Source: Sympetrum striolatum
Lineage: Eukaryota; Arthropoda; Insecta; Odonata; Libellulidae
Reading direction: 5' to 3'
NCBI GenBank assembly: GCA_947579665.1
Contig: OX388348.1
Coordinates: 930,001-994,000, forward strand
Length of the DNA stretch: 64,000 nt
A program made the translations under genes and the position numbers. Below, piece by piece: positions 54,929 to 64,000 of the stretch (position 1 is the first letter of the stretch; every line of letters begins with the position of its first letter). A model generated the notes under the pieces. It was not told the DNA's origin, did no database searches, and saw only the letters and a list, made by a program, of their open reading frames with translations.

Positions 54929-56824
54929 ATAATAAATGGCAAAGTTGATTCCCCATTCTTACTCTCTCTTTTCTCTTTCCCTCAAGAACAACACGCCTAT
55001 CCGATACCTTCTCTTTGATTACTCCTAGTCTATCAATAGTAAAACGATCACTCTTCTTTCGCATTCCTTCAATTTTCAACTCTCTTTCCTCCAATACTCT
55101 TTTCGATCCTTTCTTCTTATCTCCGAAATCTATTAAGAATATGATTCCACGAGTTTAACGAGGAAAAATACTATTTTTCTATGATTTTTTATTTGTTTGT
55201 ATGCGTATATTCATTTGTCATTTTATTATATGTTTAATTTGCTGATTTTTTACGATTTTATTGTTATTTTTTTCATTATTATTATTGTTAATCATCGGCA
55301 GTAATTGGCTTCGTGCTGTATGTTGATGCTTGCTAATAAATAAATAAATAAAACAAATAAATAAATAAAAGAAAATATCGTCTACTGCCTTTATATTTCT
55401 GATGAATTCTTTCAAAAAATTCGCCTTCCTTCTGGGATTGCCTCATACTTGCAGCGCACCAAAGGAGTACTAAAACAGCACTTTCCCCTAGGTTTATTTA
55501 ATAGATCATATTGTAACTTTCGGTAGATATTTTGGTCCCTCGTCCTCATGAGTATAGGATTAGAGAAATTGAGGAGCAGCTAATGAATGTTGCTGTTCGC
55601 GGTGGAGAATATCATTGAGAGAGTAAGAAATACCATGATATTATGATGTGTTCGGAAAAATACACTATCAATAATAGTGTTAACATGGTATGCAGAAAGC
55701 TGGGTGCTCCTGGTCTTTTAAGAATAGTCAAGAAGCAGGATATTTAAAAATTATTTGGATGATTTTCTTAAGGCTGGGATGCGATAATGCGTCTATTTGG
55801 AAATCCATCCTTAGGCCATATGAGGTATTTGAGAGAAACGGATAACAATTTACGCCGACTAAGAATCGTATTTAGTAAATAAAACGCTATCATGTCCTAA
55901 TCGTTTAATAGGTTTACGTTTAAAAATACGTAGGACCTCAATTTAAATTTTACAGCTTCTCCACCTGATATCTTGACAAATCCTGGTCCAACCTCATTCA
56001 CCTTATGGCATTTATTCAAACGACAGTTCCAATGTGACGAGCATAGACCTCTTATCGTTCACCTGTATTCAATGGAAATTGGCGCATCTAAAAGTCTGAT
56101 TCTTTTTCAGATGTCAAACCCGTAACGCAGGCCGATTTCTCACGTCCTTTATCCATAAGAAAATGATTGCGAAATCACCCGTATCGATATTCCGATAAGC
56201 GCGCTGCGTGTTATTTATTGCCTTAATTTAATTGACAGTGATGTCCACCTTCGCGAGTATGGTGTGTGGGGTTAGATCGTTTGCTGCGATGGATTCCGTG
56301 GCAAATCGGAAACCGTTTTATTGGCGACCTCCATAGCCTCTGCTTCCGAGTTACCATCTGCGTCATTCCCCGTCTGCATGGAACCATTCTGGGCCTTGGG
56401 ATTAGAGAAATACGCGCGCCTCACCAATTAAAAATTCTCTTTCGAATCTCCGCATTGGTTTTAATTCACCATTGGTGTCATTCCTGAGTAACACCGCCTG
56501 GTGCTGGAGAACTCTATCTGTGAGGGTCATAGTAGTCGTTGACAATATTCTGAAGATGAAGTGGGGAGCAAGGAAGGGGAGCAAGAAAGCTTTGTGAGAG
56601 GAAGAACTCAAAAAAATGAATTTGAGTGTACTTACTTTGCAATGTAATCGGGTATAAGTAACTTGGGTGTGTAGAATAGCCAGGATGGGATTCGAGTTGG
56701 TCCTCATCAGCAAGATTAGACCTCTTATCTCATTTCAGTTTCACAATATTGTGTGTTTATTAGTCTTCTGAGCTCTGGAAGATGCTTAACAATGAATATC
56801 GATAAACTGGACTAATTAATTTTT
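54929..56824. other. No gene seen
   Basis: Non-coding, with (AAATA)n near 55335-55370; nothing else supported. Confidence 0.45.
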
Positions 56825-57688
56825 ACTTTCTCCCTATACGTAGTATAGAGAAAGTATTATACTCGCAAAAAAATTCGACCTCCAGATTTCGACGGAAATA
56901 GATGTTTTGGGGCCCATAGAGCATGTTTTAGCTATTTTCCCGAACATGTCTGTTTGTGTGTCTGTCTGTCTGTCTGTTGTTAAAAGGTTTGTGGGCGCTC
57001 TATCTTAAAAAGTAATTATCCGATCATTTTTAAAATTCAAATGTAGAATTTTCCTAACAATTCCAAGAGTTGATTAGTTTTTGGAGAATATCGCTTAAAC
57101 GGAAGTTACGGTTTATCCGGAACAAAATTTTGTATCTTAAATACCTCTGTAAGAATGCAATATAGGTATATACATTTACACGCAAAAGTTGTAGATAATG
57201 TAATTTACTACAAATTTTTGATGAAACTTTTTTTCGCAACACTGATTGTTTAGGATTTATTCTTCGATAATGGTTAACCGGAAGTATTTGTTTACCCAGA
57301 AAAGGAAGTTTTTCATACATATCTCTGCCAAAATGCAATTTAGGTATATACATTTACATACAAAAGTTATAGATAATGTATTTTACTACAACTTTTGTAT
57401 GAAACATTTTTTTGTAACACTGATTGTTTAGGAGTTATTTCCCAATAATGGTTAACCGGAAGTTGTTGTTTACCCGGAAATTGAAGTTTTTCATACTTAT
57501 CTCTGTCAGAATGCAATGTAGGTATGTTCAATTAAGTACCAAAGTTATAGATTATGTTTTTTACTACAAAGCTTGTGTGAAACATTTTCCTGTAACACTC
57601 ATTGTTTTGGAGTTATTTATATAATACCGGCATAGGCTTCTGTTTTCAATAAATACAGAGAAAGTCATGTGTTGGCCACATCAGATTC
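56825..57688 (+). mobile_element. CA/TG-tract element, copy B (complete, uninterrupted)
   Basis: Both conserved ends are present: the hairpin ACTTTCTC...GAGAAAGT at 56825-56855 and GAGAAAGTCATGTGTTGGCC ACATCAGATT at 57657-57688. Between them lie TGTCTGTTTGTGTGTCTGTC (56945 on), GTGGGCGCTC and three tandem units with AACACT(G/C)ATTGTTT and, in the first two, TGGTTAACCGGAAG, at 57238, 57417 and 57596 (period about 179 bp). Non-coding. The unit period differs from copies A and D (about 316 bp), so at least two subfamilies exist. Confidence 0.75.
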
Positions 57689-57884
57689 TTAATAATTTCA
57701 TTGGACTGTGTTTATCTTCGTTGAATGCCATTCGTTTTTAAGTAATTTCCTGTAATGCTAATTGGATTAATTTCAATGCACACTTGTCAACATTTTTTAG
57801 TGCAATAAAAGAATAGTAGGATAATATTTTTGGAGCTATCGTATCCATATTTTGTTCTGTATATTTCTCTGTATTCATATCTTC

Positions 57885-58495
57885 ATCTACATTAATACCA
57901 TACAAGCCGCCTTTCGGCGTGTGGCAGGAGGTGTAAACACCAGTTGAATCTAAACTACTTCCTTAATCGGTCATTGTCGCGTATCGTTCGCGAAATGAAT
58001 GAATTTTTAAAACGATTCGTCCTAGCATCAATTTCTTTTAACTTCATTATCGGATCGGTAGAGGGGGGTTGCATGACACCGATTGTATCTTCCGAAAATG
58101 TAGTTTCTCTGAGTTTATCAACCAATCGCAGCTTCCAATCTCCTTTTTTTCAAGGATTCCAAACCTACGTCTGAGAGCATTTTTGTCCTTTTATATCGTA
58201 GCATTTCTTAACAAAACGAACCGCTTTACGCTGCACTTTCTCGAGTTCGCGAGTACACGTTTCATCCGCAGGATCCCATATACCTACCGCATATTCCAGA
58301 AGGGGTCTGACCAAGGTAAAATAACATCGCTCTCTCACCTTTTCATCGCATTTACCGACAATACGCTTTACAAAGCCAAGCCTATTATTTGCTTTGCCGC
58401 AGATTTTTCGAATATGCGTGCTCCAATTTAAGTTATTTGTAATGTTGATCCCGAGATATTCAACTGAATCTACTAATTTTACATTAAAATATCAT
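57885..58495 (-). pseudogene. LINE reverse transcriptase C-terminal relic, second CR1-type family
   Basis: The minus strand from 58460 reads VEYLGINITNNLNWSTHI, KICGKANNRLGFVKRIVGKC, YFTLVRPLLEYAVGIWDPA and ELEKVQRKAVRFVK. It then continues after a shift as DWKLRLVDKLRETTFSED and ends in a 3' UTR with GGTGTTTACACCTCCTGCC near 57925. The layout is like the family at 50245 but clearly a different sequence. No catalytic box is present (5'-truncated). Plus-strand frames here (57944-58431) are shadows. Confidence 0.75.
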
Positions 58496-60117
58496 ATTAA
58501 TATCCATATTAATGAATGGAATGAATATCGAAAGATCCCTAAAATAAAAAGCGTTTATTCCTTGAATGCTTTGTGCATGCCTTCGCATATTTAGCCGTAC
58601 CTCATTTGATTAAATAGACAGATTGAGGAACGGGGCTTACAGAAGTGCAGAGGAAATGTCTATGTATGAGATCGCTTGTGATTGACTCTGTGAGGCGGAG
58701 GAATAAATCGAAGCAGTCGGTGCACGTATTGGAAGGGAGGAGTCGTGAAAACGGGTCGTGTGGCATTGGCATAAACAAAAGAATAAGCACTGTATTGAAT
58801 TTTGAAATACGCTGTGATTAAGAAGGAAAATTACATAATTGGGGTGTAACTTTTTAATAATAGAGCTCATTATTTTTCTTCTTTTTCTTATTTTCTCTTT
58901 CTTTGTCACTTAAGTAAATGTTAAATTTTTCTCTTGTAATTAATAATATTTTTATGTTTTTGTAAATTTACTGATTTATGTATATGTTATTTTTTACTGC
59001 GTTTTTGCGGGTCTTTTTCACCCCCCTTCTCTATGGGTGTTTTCCCGAAACGTGGGTTTTTTTAGCAACCTTCAGTTGCAAATATTTTTCCCCACACACT
59101 ACTCTGTCTTTTTGTTTTAATTTAATCTATACTTGTTCATATTCTGGCGACATTCGTGGTTAGGTGGAAGAGAGGCCCATTTGGGCCTAACCTCGCCAAT
59201 AAAGGGTCAAACTAACTCATTATATAAATGATGATGATTGACTGGCTGGATTTATCTGTTCGAATGATTATTTAATCGATTGTCATGTATGTTGTTTGCA
59301 CTTAAAGAATACCATGTAAGGGGTAACAGACAGAGTTTTTGCTCTTAAGAAGTCCATATCGATTTTACCTGAAGAAAGTTGAATCATACACGTCCTGAGA
59401 CCGTTGCGCTATTTTTCTATGTTTAATTTGTATCAATTTTGTTCAAATCATTGGAACAGCATGAATGATTCGTACATTTTTACGTTGAAGTCATTTGATG
59501 AGTCTTATTCAATATTTTATTATCAAGTGGCTTTGAAGGCAGCTGGATTTATACTATGGCCAGCCTCATAAGGATAGAATACTGATCCTTCCAGATGTAC
59601 TCGTCTATTTGTATTTCTTTGTGTAAATCTAGGCTAACCATCTTGCTAACATTAGCGATTACCTATTCCATGTTTAACTAATACAATTTTTGGCGGATTC
59701 CGCCCAACTGTTCCAAGTATGTGTATTTTATTGGTCTAATTAAGACATCTTGATTCTGAGTCGTCTTCCTCACGACAACGAACAGTTATTTTACTCGAAT
59801 ATGCGTTCTTTTCTTCATATTCGCCCCCTCTGCGAATGTGCGTGTATTTAGCGTCCTCCGTTTTCATATGCCTAGTAAAAGAGAGAGGCGTGCCTTCCCA
59901 ACGTGGATCACGTCTCTCGCTGATTGATGCGCGTGACGTCACGAGTTCACGGCCACACGCGGTCTTGGTCCGCACCATTCCTTCCATATCCCCTTTCCCT
60001 TGCATTCTTATCGGCGTCACTCCCTCTTGCTTTCTTTCCCTCTCTATTTTCCCTCAGAATCTTTCTCTCCCATTGTTTTCCCATCCCTCAGGGCCCCGAG
60101 AGGTCGTCCGAGCGACC
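58496..60117. other. No gene seen apart from a LINE tail
   Basis: Non-coding. It includes a LINE 3' tail at 59130-59240 and a GC-richer stretch at 59820-60110 with the palindrome TGACGTCA (59934-59941), a possible CRE-type site without further support. Confidence 0.4.
59130..59240 (+). mobile_element. LINE 3' tail
   Basis: GTTAGGTGGAAGAGAGGCCC, then the palindrome AGGCCCATTTGGGCCT (59174-59189), AACCTCGCCAATAAAGG and a short TGATGATGATT tail. This is a 3' UTR arrangement I know from non-LTR elements of arthropods (hairpin plus AATAAA plus short repeat). No coding part is preserved. Confidence 0.5.
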
Positions 60118-60725
60118 GTTTCTCTCATAAGGAATATAAGGGAAAAGTAAGACGTCGTTTGAGGCAGTTGCAGCAAATGTATCTGCTTGAATTTTCACAC
60201 ATAGTTAGAAATGGTTATCTTCTATTGTGTTCTATAAGAACTATAACCAGAAAGACCCGGGTTCGATTCCGGGCGGTAATTATGTCCTTCGTTTAAAATA
60301 TATTGGGTTAGTTTTTCATTATTTTTTGATGCACGTATCGAAATGATAGAAGATGTATATTAAGACTCGATTTAAGAAAAAAAATTATATAAGACCATGC
60401 TGTTTCTGGGTTCGATGCCAGAGCACATTAGAATTTCTTACATCAGGAATATGAGGAAAGAGTAGGACGTTGTTTGAGGCAGTTGCACCCAATATTTCTC
60501 CTTGAACTTTCACATATAGTTAGAGATGGTAAGCTTCTGTTGTGCTGCATAATAAATTTTACCAGGAAGACCTGGGTTCGATGCCGGACGGAGAAATTGC
60601 AGCTAATTTGAATAATATTTCTAATACTTTTTCTACTTTTGAGGACCCTCTCGATATGATGTCGACTTGAAATTTGCGTTATCAGCATGCTTACAGAATG
60701 CAAGCAACATTTTACTCGTATAATC
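60118..60725 (+). mobile_element. T-arm array element, copy 4 (truncated)
   Basis: Same orientation as copy 3. T-arm-like motifs at 60260, 60409 and 60575 include the perfect-stem form CCCGGGTTCGATTCCGGG (60257-60274). It ends with the shared GCAACATTTTACTCGTATAAT at about 60705-60725. The half with the palindromic end is missing. Confidence 0.75.
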
Positions 60726-61692
60726 CTACAAATATAATTGCACACGTATTGCCCATATTGAAGTGCGCACATTACCAATTATTAGCTGAAAAGCGTAAAT
60801 TGAGAAGTAAATTGTTATTGCTGCTAAATTAAGTCGGTAAAGAGGTACACAAAAAGGAAAATAGCCATTTTATTTTGTAAAAAGCAAGGGTTGTATTATT
60901 CGATACATAGTTTTTCTTCATATATTACACTTTGGTTAATGAATGCAAGTTGATCATACAGCTCTAGCAGTACTCGTCAGGTTTTTCCAAAAACAGTTGA
61001 TTTGAAATTCTATCGTAAAGCGTTTTCAGAAAGTACATGATTTACTATCATTTAATTAAGCGAATATTTGGAATACCTTTTTAAACAAAATGGCGGACAT
61101 TTGCACATTATCAAAACTATTATTATCATAGAATATACACTTTCATATAATCTAGATTTTAACATTACCATACATCGTTATCATTTTTGTCAATATGGGC
61201 CTTTCTCACTGTGGGGTTATGCCGTGTGATCATTAATGTCCGTGTGGTTCTGTCTTGTGGACTTTTGTTGTGTGGTAAGGACACCTCCCTCCTATCCCTA
61301 CGGGGTTGCGCGTATGTTTAATTCTCCGTGTCTTTTGCGGGGCACTTTTTGTTTTGCGGTTTAATCTGTCTCTCTCCTCATCCTTATTCTATACTCCGTT
61401 CTAATGAGATCGTCCTCGCTGATTATATGATTTACGTGAGCCGCATGATCCCTGTTTTACGGAATAAGGTATAGACGAGCGAAGGACCCACCGTTTTGAG
61501 TATTTCCTGCCGTTGTTGAGCCTTAATCTTCTTCGTATTTTTCTTGCTACAGTCATATTTTGCACAAAGCTATTCTCTGGCGCTACCCATTCGTGCGTTG
61601 AATTTCTCTCCAATGCAATCTGAAACCTTTTCCTGCGAATTAGACAACGAATATCTACATACTACACATTAATATTATAATATGCGATTTTT
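60726..61692. other. No gene seen
   Basis: Non-coding; nothing supported. Confidence 0.45.
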
Positions 61693-61838
61693 ACTTTCTC
61701 CATATACGTGTAGTATAGAGAAAGTATTGTTTTCATGAAAAAAATCGACTTCGAGATTTCAACGGAAATACATGTTTTGGGGTCCCTAGAACACGTTTTG
61801 ACCATTTTCGGAATGATGTCTGTGGTGTGTGTGTGTGT

Positions 61839-61881
<43 letters not shown>
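61693..61881 (+). mobile_element. CA/TG-tract element, copy C (interrupted in its TG tract)
   Basis: Starts with the hairpin ACTTTCTC...GAGAAAGT (61693-61725), continues with TTTCAACGGAAATACATG, GGGGTCCCTAGAACACG and ATGATGTCTGTG, and enters a (GT)n tract (61822-61881). It breaks at a (TTA)n run. This matches copy A in reverse orientation. The remainder would be expected beyond the right edge. Confidence 0.8.
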
Positions 61882-61932
<51 letters not shown>

Positions 61933-62250
61933 TGCCAGATAGGGAAGTGAAACTGATTCCAAATCTGGCGTAGGTCTTGGGGGCTGAGGCTTGGGGCCCG
62001 ACACTCCCTTTGACCATCCTCTACCTTGACCGGTACGCAAAGTCCAGATCCAACTCCAGAACTTATCAATCAACATAAGTCCCATCCACTCTTTACCGGC
62101 CAGCCTTGTTCCCACACCCTAACACACTCCCAAACCCCCTCTCTAACCACATCCCAACCCACATCCCAACCCGCACCCTAACCCATACCCTAACCCACAC
62201 CCATACCCTAACCCACACCCATACCCTAACCCACACCCATACCCTAACCC
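61882..62250 (-). mobile_element. Tx1-like 3' end (element C), inserted in the TG tract
   Basis: The (TTA)n run at 61882-61931 is, on the minus strand, a (TAA)n tail, preceded by a UTR-like segment (GACCTACGCCAGATTTGG, TGGTCAAAGGGAGTGTCGGG) and by a telomere-like 18-bp minisatellite. No coding part is present, so it is either 5'-truncated or the 3' UTR end of a longer element. The junction of TAA tail to AC tract is the same as that of element A. Its assignment as a separate element is inference from the second AC/TG tract at 62251. Confidence 0.5.
62140..62250. repeat. Telomere-like minisatellite
   Basis: Tandem copies of an 18-bp unit CCCTAACCCACACCCATA, about three regular and several degenerate (CATCCCAACCCA), sit directly against a (TG)n tract. 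The unit contains CCCTAACCC, like telomeric DNA of other animals, although arthropods usually have CCTAA repeats. Confidence 0.85.
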
Positions 62251-62300
62251 AATGTGTGTGTGTGTGTATGTGTGTGTGTGTGTGTGTGTGTATGTGTGTA
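62251..62300. repeat. (TG)n tract between two Tx1-like 3' ends
   Basis: About 50 bp of TG with TATG variants. On the minus strand it directly follows the end of element B (GGAATAAATATA, then CACACATACACAC). Confidence 0.9.
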
Positions 62301-64000
62301 TATTTATTCCACGTAGAGCCCCACGCCATATCCTCAGCACCAAACTAAAAACGGGGCCCAGGCCGCCCCACCAAACGCCTAACACCCTGTGCCCTCTATC
62401 GAGGGGTGCACGAGTAAGAGGAGGCGGTGTCCCGCCACCCGAACTGAAGCCCCGGCCTAGCCGGCGGCATCGCCCTCGATGGCCCTCTATCGAGGGAGAG
62501 TGCGTGAATGCGGGTGCGTGGGTTTGCGTTGGTCTGCGTGTACAAAAGGATGCTCCTCGCGTTAATAAAGCCTTCATCAAGGGTCTGACACGCTGGGGTC
62601 TAACTGCTCCTCACCTTGCAGAGCTTTGCGTCGGTGAGATAACGTGCATCAAGCGGCGACAAAAGTAAATTACACGTCGCCACTCCATGACGCGATAACA
62701 ATAAATAAATAAATAGATAAAAAGATAAAGGATAAAAGGTTTAAAAAGGGGTCAGTTTAAGTGAAGGAGTGGGCAATCCTCCTTCAGCTCTCCCGTTTGG
62801 GAATCGATCAGGAAATTTTTTTGGGTCCACACGCCGAGCATCTCCCCGCTGCAGCATGCCTCGGCGTGGTCTCTTTCTAATTTCAACCTTTTCCGGAGGG
62901 CCCTCGAAAACGCCTCCGCGTAGGCGACGTCTCTCGTCCGCCCCCGGAAAAAGGCGTCTAGCTGTCTCCTAATTTCTCCCTTCGCCAACGAAAGGAGAAA
63001 GTTGGCGAGCCTGGTACCTGGGGACCCTCTCTCCAGGATTCCCCCATATATTTCCTTCACGAGGACCTCCCTTTTCCCCGTCAGGTTCTTTGTGGCCCCA
63101 ACGACCGCGCTCCACAGCGGCCTCGTCTTCGGACAGACGTATGCCAGGTGCCAGGCCGTGCCGACGACTCCCGGGCACCAAGGGCAGTCGTCTTTTTCTC
63201 TTATCCCGGTCTTCCTGAGAAAGGGGCAGTCCGCCCACGCGCCATGAGCCAGGCGCCATGCCGCGTCCCCATCATGCCCCAGGGTGGGGTGCGATCGGAG
63301 GGATCTCCACCTGATCTCCTCCCACGGCTCACGACCCGAGAGTGGCCAGATCTCGTTGTTTCTTCTGTACAGAACTTCTTTGTATACGGCCCTTTTGGGG
63401 ATCGGAAGATCCATCCTCCTCCCGAGCCTCGCGCTGGAGAAGACATAAACTCCCGCGCCCTCTCTCTCCGGCCCCATCGACCGCCACGCCCTGACTAGCG
63501 AGCGGCGAAAGCCGGAGAGCCGGCGCGACCCCGTGCCACGATCGAAAGCGTCCCTCCACGGACGCCCCCCCGTCGCGCGCCCGAAGCCCGCGGCCGCGAG
63601 CAACCTCCACGGCTCCGCTGCTGCCTCCTCTGAAAGGAGGAGCCTCTGTGCGGCGTTGAATCGAAATCCGAGGATCTTAACCCCAACGTCGACGAGCCCG
63701 AGTCCTCCCTCTCGAACCGGCGCCGTCGCCACCTTCTTCTTCACCCAGTGCTTTCTACCCAACCAAATGGCATCCACCAGCAGCCTCTGGATCCTTGAAG
63801 AAAATGAGGGTGAAGGCTGAAAGGTCTGGAGGGTGTGCCATATCTTGGGCGCGACGAACTGATTCGCCACGCACACCCTCCCCCTCAACGACATCGGGCT
63901 CATTCTTGGCTTCCAACTCCTGAGGGCCGTCTCGATCGTTTCGACCATCTCTTTCTCAAGAACCTCCCTTTCCGGATCTTCGTCGTTGAAGATCTTTCGG
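62301..64000 (-). mobile_element. Tx1-like retrotransposon (element B), partial at window edge
   Basis: Minus-strand element with a 3' UTR (62301-62751) and an ORF2 C-terminal part (62752-64000, open to the edge). Its 3' end GTGGAATAAATATA joins an (AC)n tract, as in element A but with an AT-rich stub instead of (TAA)n. It is strongly GC-rich (coding part well above the surrounding third), unlike element A, so it is a different family of the same group. The 3' UTR contains a repeated CCCTCTATCGAGGG-type inverted word (62391-62405 and 62482-62496). Confidence 0.8.
62752..64000 (-). CDS. ORF2 C-terminal part of Tx1-like element B (partial)
   Basis: An open frame of 416 codons with no stop enters from beyond the right edge; the first ATG in view (63948) is internal. 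It aligns by eye with the end of element A ORF2: LRSWKPRMSPMSLRGRV, KIWHTLQTF, GRKHWVKKKVATAPVREGGL, LPIPKRAVYKEVLYRR, DAAWRLAHGAWADCPFLR and the CCHC motif CPWC...H...C (C-x2-C-x8-H-x4-C). It then ends in a basic tail. The region is the DNA-binding C-terminus of the reverse transcriptase protein. The RT core lies outside the window. It is intact as far as visible, so this copy may be young. Plus-strand frames across it (for example 63148-63498) are GC-driven shadows. Confidence 0.88.
   Translation of the reverse strand, partial: RKIFNDEDPEREVLEKEMVETIETALRSWKPRMSPMSLRGRVCVANQFVAPKIWHTLQTFQPSPSFSSRIQRLLVDAIWLGRKHWVKKKVATAPVREGGLGLVDVGVKILGFRFNAAQRLLLSEEAAAEPWRLLAAAGFGRATGGRPWRDAFDRGTGSRRLSGFRRSLVRAWRSMGPEREGAGVYVFSSARLGRRMDLPIPKRAVYKEVLYRRNNEIWPLSGREPWEEIRWRSLRSHPTLGHDGDAAWRLAHGAWADCPFLRKTGIREKDDCPWCPGVVGTAWHLAYVCPKTRPLWSAVVGATKNLTGKREVLVKEIYGGILERGSPGTRLANFLLSLAKGEIRRQLDAFFRGRTRDVAYAEAFSRALRKRLKLERDHAEACCSGEMLGVWTQKNFLIDSQTGELKEDCPLLHLN

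Noticed and set aside
57944..58431. Plus-strand proteins over the LINE relic
   Set aside because: They are shadows of the minus-strand RT frame, which carries the recognised motifs.
59934..59941. TGACGTCA as a CRE promoter site
   Set aside because: A single 8-bp palindrome without a recognisable gene or other promoter elements.
61801..61935. CRISPR-like or satellite array
   Set aside because: Simple dinucleotide and trinucleotide tracts with no spacers.
63148..63498. Plus-strand proteins in the GC-rich right end
   Set aside because: Shadows of the minus-strand ORF2; high GC keeps several frames open.

Overview
This is a piece of a large, AT-rich eukaryotic genome, almost certainly from an arthropod. 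Four things point there: the mix of mobile elements (Tx1-like, CR1/L2-like and Penelope-like retroelements, PIF/Harbinger and piggyBac-like DNA elements, tRNA-derived SINEs), MADF/BESS and THAP coding pieces, a relic of a dispersed protein family I remember only from arthropods, and spliceosomal introns with GTAAGT donors. I cannot name the species. No bacterial gene, operon, CRISPR array or rRNA was seen, and no complete ordinary host gene could be recognised. What can be read is mostly layered mobile DNA in non-coding sequence.

Layout. 1-1306: the C-terminal BESS exon of a MADF-BESS protein, then copy 1 of an unusual element carrying tRNA T-arm-like hairpins at regular spacing. 1307-12395: mostly non-coding, with two faint LINE relics, strong hairpins, an arthropod-family pseudogene (8914-9520) and a Penelope-like RT relic (about 10130-10450). 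12396-20181: a non-coding element split inside its (CA)n tract by a 6.7-kb Tx1-like retrotransposon (ORF1, endonuclease, reverse transcriptase, (TAA)n tail). 20182-28486: non-coding, with SINE-like pieces, a decayed LINE (22636-23650) and two unidentified open frames near 27 kb. 28487-33061: a PIF/Harbinger element with terminal inverted repeats and a TAA duplication, carrying a broken two-exon transposase and an antisense three-exon MADF gene. The exons of the two genes interleave, and several repeats are nested inside. 33062-46120: mostly non-coding, with a SINE, a piggyBac-like remnant, a THAP-like exon, an RT relic and two exon-like frames. 46123-53736: an LTR-like piece with a primer-binding site, CR1-type 3' ends, a 938-bp TA-flanked inverted-repeat transposon, and two LINE copies lying head to head. 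53737-61692: T-arm array copies 3 and 4, the best copy of the CA/TG-tract element, another LINE relic and a LINE 3' tail. 61693-64000: the CA/TG-tract element again, interrupted in its (TG)n tract by Tx1-like sequence on the minus strand. Two 3' ends are stacked there, and the last runs off the window edge.

How it fits together. The Tx1-like elements appear to home to (AC)n/(TG)n tracts, and the 12-20 kb element supplies such a tract. That gives the same arrangement at both ends of the window. In the Harbinger element, the transposase and the DNA-binding MADF protein would be the usual two-protein set. The transposase is dead (stops, frameshifts, an altered second acidic residue), while the MADF frame reads through three exons. 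Apart from that MADF frame, the partial Tx1-like ORF2 at the right edge and ORF1 of the first Tx1-like element, every recognisable coding region is broken or partial.
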